A stretch of DNA of 9,029 nt from Pseudomonadota bacterium (GTDB taxonomy: Bacteria; Pseudomonadota; Alphaproteobacteria; Rhizobiales; Devosiaceae). The stretch spans positions 1-9,029 of the forward strand of contig JAEYTN010000602.1 in assembly GCA_023433985.1 (NCBI GenBank), read 5' to 3'. Numbering within the stretch: position 1 is the first letter of the stretch; every line of letters begins with the position of its first letter. Below the pieces are notes generated by a model. It was given only the letters and a program-made list of their open reading frames with translations, did no database searches and had not been told where the DNA came from. A program made the position numbers and the translations under genes. Shown here piece by piece: positions 6,025 to 9,029 of this stretch.

Positions 6025-7140
6025 ATGAGTGCTGGCCCCAAATCCCATTTCACCAACGTCCTCCGTCACGCCGGCATCGAGCTCGGCGGTTCCCGCCCCT
6101 GGGACGTCACGGTCACCGACGACCGATTGTGGGGACGGGTGCTGAGCCACGGCACGCTGGGCTTCGGCGAGGCCTATATGGACGGCTGGTTCGAGACCGA
6201 GGCGCTCGACCAGTTCATCTACAAGCTGCTCGAATACGACATCTACGCGCACCTGAAGCCCGACCTGGGGCTGGCCGTCAGCTACCTGCGCGGGCGGCTG
6301 CTCAACCTGCAGCGGCTGCGCGTCACCGAGGTGGGCGAGAGGCACTACGACATCGGCAATGACCTCTATGAGGCGATGCTCGACCGGCGCATGATCTATT
6401 CGTGCGGCTACTGGAAGGACGCCACCACGCTCGACGAGGCGCAGGAGGCGAAGCTCGACCTGATCTGCCGCAAGGCAGGGCTGCAGCCGGGGATGCGGGT
6501 GCTCGACATCGGCTCGGGCTGGGGCGGGTTCCTGAAGTTCGCGGCCGAGCGCTACGGCATCGAGGGGGTGGGCGTCACCATCTCAAAGGAACAGGCGGCC
6601 TATGCCGAGGCGCACAAGGGCGCGCTGCCGATCGAGACGCGGCTCACCGACTACATGGCGCTCGAAGGCAGGTTCGACCGGGTGATCTCGATCGGCATGT
6701 TCGAGCACGTGGGCTACAAGAACTACCTGGCCTATTTCCGCAAGGTCCGCTCGCTGCTCGCCCCGGACGGACTCTTCGTGCTCCACACGATCGGCAACAA
6801 CCACACGACCACGCATGGCGACCCGTGGACGGAGAAGTACATCTTCCCCAACGGCATCCTGCCCTCGATCAAGCAGATCGGGGGCGCCATCGAAGGGGTG
6901 TTCGTGATGGAGGACTGGCACAATTTCGGCGCCGACTACGACAGGACGCTGATGGCCTGGTGGGCGAATTTCGACGCCGCCTGGCCGAGCCTCCGCGACC
7001 GGTATGGCGATCGCTTCTACCGCATGTGGCGGTTCTACCTGCAGGTGTTCGCGGCCATGTTCCGGGCGCGCAACATCCAGCTGTGGCAGCTGGTACTCAG
7101 CCCCGATGGCGTGCGCGGAGGCCACCGCCGGATTTCGTGA
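6025..7140 (+). CDS. cfa: Cyclopropane-fatty-acyl-phospholipid synthase
   Basis: Transfers a methylene group from S-adenosylmethionine to cis double bonds of membrane phospholipid acyl chains, usually in stationary phase or acid stress; a peripheral inner-membrane enzyme. The 371 residues closely follow E. coli Cfa (382). The N-terminal lipid-binding domain includes GFGEAYMDGWF, followed by HYDIGNDLYEAML and IYSCGYW with Cys127. The SAM-binding loop is VLDIGSGWGG (159-168). Glu227 (MFEHVG), His254 and Ile256 (LHTIG) and Tyr305 (FGADYDRTL) match the residues that bind bicarbonate in the E. coli active site. IFPNGILPS and MEDWHNFGADYD are nearly identical to E. coli. The ATG at 6025 is the only sensible start, although its ribosome site is weak (GAG nine bases upstream). 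A possible promoter, TTGTTG (5962-5967) with TAGAAA (5985-5990), is weak. The gene appears intact and monocistronic. Confidence 0.97.
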   Translation: MSAGPKSHFTNVLRHAGIELGGSRPWDVTVTDDRLWGRVLSHGTLGFGEAYMDGWFETEALDQFIYKLLEYDIYAHLKPDLGLAVSYLRGRLLNLQRLRVTEVGERHYDIGNDLYEAMLDRRMIYSCGYWKDATTLDEAQEAKLDLICRKAGLQPGMRVLDIGSGWGGFLKFAAERYGIEGVGVTISKEQAAYAEAHKGALPIETRLTDYMALEGRFDRVISIGMFEHVGYKNYLAYFRKVRSLLAPDGLFVLHTIGNNHTTTHGDPWTEKYIFPNGILPSIKQIGGAIEGVFVMEDWHNFGADYDRTLMAWWANFDAAWPSLRDRYGDRFYRMWRFYLQVFAAMFRARNIQLWQLVLSPDGVRGGHRRIS

Positions 7141-7176
7141 GCGGGCCTCTGGAATAGCCGGAGGGCACCCGGTGTT

Positions 7177-7209
7177 CTCCCCGTTGCCGCCGTCACGCGG
7201 CGCGGGGAG
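7177..7209 (+). terminator. Composite hairpin between cfa and the TPR gene
   Basis: CTCCCCG (7177-7183) pairs perfectly with CGGGGAG (7203-7209), and inside it GCCGC pairs with GCGGC, giving about 12 bp of stem around a 6-nt loop. It lies 36 bases after the cfa stop and is probably its terminator, though no T run follows. It also buries the GGGGAG that could serve the ATG at 7218, which favours the later ATG at 7230 for the next gene. Confidence 0.5.
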
Positions 7210-7229
7210 CATGCCAGATGGAGCCAGAT

Positions 7230-7607
7230 ATGACCCTCAAGTCCAGCCTCAGACTCGCTGCCGCGGCGCTCGTCGCGCTCAGCCTCGCCGCCCCGCCTGC
7301 CCTTGCCGTCGACAGCGGCGGCGGCAGCAGCAGTTCCAGCAACAGCTCCAGTTCATCGAGCGTCAGCGGGCCCAGCCTCAACGACGCCCGGGCGCTGATC
7401 CGCGCCGGAAAGTGGAAGCCTGCCGTCGCCATGCTCAAGACGATCGTGGCCAATGACGGCCGCAACGCCGACGCGTTCAACCTGCTCGGCTACTCGCTGC
7501 GCAAGTCCGGCGACCGCAAGAACGCCGAGGGCTTCTACCTCAAGGCGCTGAAGCTCAACCCGCGCCACAAGGGCGCCAACGAGTATCTCGGCGAGCTTTA
7601 TGTCTAG
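7230..7607 (+). CDS. Secreted TPR protein, cut short by an in-frame TAG
   Basis: Small exported tetratricopeptide-repeat protein of unknown partner. A signal peptide covers 1-26 (charged MTLKSSLR, hydrophobic core, ALA|VD cleavage site), so the periplasm is likely. A Ser/Gly-rich spacer follows (29-49), then TPR units at about 50-79 and 81-111 (ADAFNLLGYSLRKSGDRKNA, YLKALKLNP). A third begins at 113 (HKGANEYLGELYV) but is cut at the TAG at 7605-7607 after residue 125. The same frame then encodes its missing half. I call this a CDS because the product may still be made; a pseudogene or sequencing error is equally possible. The ATG at 7230 has GGAG six bases upstream; the in-frame ATG at 7218 would add four residues. 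Confidence 0.8.
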   Translation: MTLKSSLRLAAAALVALSLAAPPALAVDSGGGSSSSSNSSSSSSVSGPSLNDARALIRAGKWKPAVAMLKTIVANDGRNADAFNLLGYSLRKSGDRKNAEGFYLKALKLNPRHKGANEYLGELYV

Positions 7608-7721
7608 ACCGGCCGGCTCGCCAAGGCGAGGCAGCGGCTCGAAACGCTCGCCAAGCTGTGCGGCAACAAGACCTGCGAGGAATACGAAGACCTCGAAAAG
7701 GCGATCGCTGCCGCTAGCTAA
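7608..7721 (+). pseudogene. In-frame continuation of the TPR gene past the TAG
   Basis: Immediately after the TAG the frame stays open for 37 codons to a TAA at 7719-7721. It encodes TGRLAKARQRLETLAKL, the second helix of the interrupted TPR, and then an acidic tail with CGNKTC and EEYEDLEKAI. The codons keep the strong G/C third-position bias of real genes here. This is best read as the original 3' end of the gene, giving about 163 residues if the TAG were a sense codon such as CAG or GAG. Confidence 0.75.
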
Positions 7722-7739
7722 GCGCGCAGCATCGCCCGC

Positions 7740-7767
7740 GTCCCGCCAAACCTCCGCCCGGCGGGAC
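7740..7767. terminator. Hairpin downstream of the TPR gene
   Basis: A perfect 8-bp inverted repeat (GTCCCGCC / GGCGGGAC) with a 12-nt loop begins 18 bases after the TAA that ends the extended TPR frame. That position suits a terminator for the full-length gene. No T run follows. Confidence 0.45.
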
Positions 7768-7797
7768 GAGGCGAGAGGGAGCCAGCCATGCCACGGT

Positions 7798-7835
7798 CCC
7801 CGGCCTCCTCTCGCCGACGGCAGCGTCGGCCGGGG
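7798..7835. repeat. Nested inverted repeats between convergent genes
   Basis: CCCCGGCC (7798-7805) pairs perfectly with GGCCGGGG (7828-7835), and within it GCCGACG and CGTCGGC (7813-7830) form a competing 7-bp hairpin around GCAG. Two further perfect 9-bp pairs surround or cross it: 7770-7778 with 7807-7815, and 7763-7771 with 7858-7866. It sits between the 3' ends of the TPR and MDR genes and most likely acts as a two-way terminator. Confidence 0.5.
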
Positions 7836-7865
7836 CGCGGGAGGGGATGTCAGGCCTCCTCGTCC

Positions 7866-8744
7866 CTACAGCGTCACCACCAGGTTTCCGCGCTTTCGGC
7901 CCGTATCGAGGTACCGGTGCGCTTCAACGATTTCGTCCAGCGTGTAGCGCCGGTCGATCACCGGCTGGAACCTGCCCGCCTCGGCCATGCGGACGAGAAA
8001 GGCGAGGTCCTCGGCGCGGGGCGTGACTTCCTTGGCGGTCACCAGCTTGCCGCTGCGCCGGCTGTTGCGGCCCGCGCCGAGCACGGCCTTGAGGTCGGCG
8101 ACGACCAGCAGCAGCGCGCCGCCGGGCCTGATGGCACGGTCCACGCGCTCGAAGGAGGCGTTGCCGACGCAATCCATTACCGCGTCGTACTGCTTGCCGG
8201 TGACGGTGGCGCCCATGAACTTGGCGATCTGGATTGCGGCCGTGCCGACTGCGCCGGAGGCGCCGTTGATCAGCACCTCGTCGCCCGGCTTGGTGTTGGC
8301 GCGCAGCAGGTGGGCGAGGGCCGGCTGGCCGCCGAAGACCAGCGTCACCGCCTCCTCGAAGCTCATGTTGGTGGGTTTCAGCGCCACCGCGCCCGTCTCC
8401 GGCATCGTCTTGTACTCGGCATGGGCGGCGAACTCCGGGCCCGGCATGGCGATTACCTCGTCGCCGGGCTTGAAGCGGGTGACAGCGGCGCCCACCGCCT
8501 CGACCGTGCCGGCGAGATCCATGCCCAGCACCTTGTTGCGCGGGCTGAAGATGCCGAGCACCAGCGGGGCGAGGAAGCCGAGGCCCTTGGGCAGGTCGCG
8601 GCTCCGCATCCGGTAGTCGGCCATGCTGACGGTAGTGGCGTGCACGCGGATCAGCACCTCGCCGGCCTTCGGCACAGGCTTGGGCCACTCCTCCACCTGC
8701 ACCACCTCAGGACCGCCGAACCGATGGTACACTGCCGCCCGCAT
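7866..8744 (-). CDS. MDR-family NAD(P)H quinone reductase-like protein, internal deletion
   Basis: Zinc-free medium-chain dehydrogenase/reductase of the zeta-crystallin/quinone-reductase type, expected to reduce quinones or activated double bonds with NADPH in the cytosol. The N-terminal GroES-like domain is intact: AAVYHRFGGPEVV, TTVSMADYRMRS, LGMDLAGTVEAVG, FKPGDEV. The nucleotide-binding domain starts normally, with LINGASGAVGTAAIQIAK (158-175), but then jumps from GATVTG (178-183) directly to KQYDAVMDCVG. Relatives carry about 30 more residues here (a CSxxN segment, then LGADxVIDYxxEDF). The C terminus (PVIDRRYTLDEIVEAHRYLDTGRKRGNLVVTL) is complete. At 292 residues it falls short of the usual 320-330. 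The ATG at 8744 has GGAGG five bases upstream and starts at the conserved strand. Activity is doubtful because the lost part normally contacts the cofactor. Confidence 0.88.
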   Translation of the reverse strand: MRAAVYHRFGGPEVVQVEEWPKPVPKAGEVLIRVHATTVSMADYRMRSRDLPKGLGFLAPLVLGIFSPRNKVLGMDLAGTVEAVGAAVTRFKPGDEVIAMPGPEFAAHAEYKTMPETGAVALKPTNMSFEEAVTLVFGGQPALAHLLRANTKPGDEVLINGASGAVGTAAIQIAKFMGATVTGKQYDAVMDCVGNASFERVDRAIRPGGALLLVVADLKAVLGAGRNSRRSGKLVTAKEVTPRAEDLAFLVRMAEAGRFQPVIDRRYTLDEIVEAHRYLDTGRKRGNLVVTL

Positions 8745-8750
8745 GCCCGC

Positions 8751-8781
8751 CTCCCCCGTGTCTGGCGCCAGCATCGGGGAG
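8751..8781 (-). promoter_or_regulatory. Hairpin covering the MDR gene ribosome site
   Basis: On the minus-strand transcript, CTCCCC pairs with GGGGAG across 19 bases that hold a perfect palindrome, CTGGCGCCAG (8762-8771). The 3' arm overlaps the GGAGG ribosome site of the MDR gene. It could terminate the upstream ATPase transcript or limit translation of the MDR gene; the sequence does not decide between these. Confidence 0.3.
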
Positions 8782-8800
8782 CCGGCCGTAACACGCAAGC

Positions 8801-9029
8801 TCAGGCGAAGGCGAAATTGATGCGGTAACTCAGGGCCTCGGCGATGTGGGGCCGCGCCACCTTCTCTACCCCGGCGAGGTCGGCGAGGGTACGGGCCACC
8901 TTCAGCACGCGGTGGTAGGCGCGGGCGGAGAGCCTGAAGCGCTCGGCGGCCTGCAGCAGCAGCGCCTGGCTCTCCCTGTCGGGGTTCACCACCTTCTCGA
9001 TCAGCGTCGAGCTGGCGGTGGCGTTGGTG
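8801..9029 (-). CDS. YifB/ComM-family Mg-chelatase-like AAA ATPase, C-terminal end (partial)
   Basis: Only the last 75 or so residues are inside the window; the frame is open to the right edge. They match the Mg_chelatase_C domain of YifB/ComM proteins. TNA at the start of the fragment fits the segment after the AAA core, followed by LLLQAAERFRLSARAYHRVLKVARTLADL and the terminal HIAEALSYR. ComM relatives are hexameric helicases promoting branch migration during natural transformation; many genomes keep the gene without known competence. The GTG at 8992 is internal, not a start. The MDR gene follows on the same strand after 56 bases, separated by a hairpin, so shared transcription is possible but unproven. 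Confidence 0.9.
   Translation of the reverse strand, partial: TNATASSTLIEKVVNPDRESQALLLQAAERFRLSARAYHRVLKVARTLADLAGVEKVARPHIAEALSYRINFAFA

Noticed and set aside
6402..7157. A 251-codon plus-strand frame inside cfa
   Set aside because: It is a shifted reading of the strongly conserved Cfa protein.
7319..7365. AGC/TCC-rich stretch as a tandem repeat
   Set aside because: It encodes the Ser-rich spacer of the TPR protein with mixed Ser codons and no fixed repeat unit.
7788..8828. A 346-codon plus-strand open frame
   Set aside because: It is opposite the MDR gene and consists of low-complexity Ala/Gly/His/Arg sequence.
1..9029. A defence, mobile-element or biosynthetic system across the window
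   Set aside because: No transposase, integrase, nuclease, toxin-antitoxin pair, CRISPR repeat or biosynthetic core gene is present; gene families and codon use look like normal chromosome.

Overview
The window looks like ordinary chromosomal DNA from a high-GC alphaproteobacterium. Codons favour G or C at the third position, several starts are GTG or TTG, and the divergent ohr/ohrR pair and E. coli-type cfa gene are common in Hyphomicrobiales. A Devosia-like genus is a guess from gene style and was not tested. No phage, insertion sequence, CRISPR, rRNA or tRNA is visible, and no stretch over 300 bases lacks a gene.

Layout, left to right. The 3' part of a Kv-beta-type aldo/keto reductase (+) is followed by an epoxide hydrolase (+). 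A palindromic intergenic repeat separates it from a convergent peroxidase gene, ohr (-). ohr diverges from its repressor gene ohrR (+) across a short control region with a recognisable operator. ohrR converges, with 3 bp between stops, on a minus-strand pair: a membrane diguanylate cyclase (TTG start) and a small DUF1294 membrane protein (GTG start). A phosphotriesterase/lactonase-family hydrolase (+) diverges from the cyclase. Next come cfa (+) and a small secreted TPR protein (+). The right end carries, on the minus strand, a quinone-reductase-like MDR protein and the 3' end of a YifB/ComM-type AAA ATPase gene.

Functionally the region is a mix of stress and housekeeping genes: organic peroxide detoxification with its thiol-switch repressor, membrane lipid cyclopropanation, a c-di-GMP enzyme, and several broad hydrolases or oxidoreductases. 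Only ohr-ohrR and possibly the cyclase-DUF1294 pair look like functional units. I see no previously undescribed multi-gene system.

The most unusual features are two damaged-looking genes that face each other at the right end. The TPR gene has an in-frame TAG after codon 125, yet its reading frame continues as convincing protein for 37 more codons. The MDR gene appears to have lost about 30 residues, in frame, from the middle of its nucleotide-binding domain. Between them lies a 130-bp region packed with inverted repeats.
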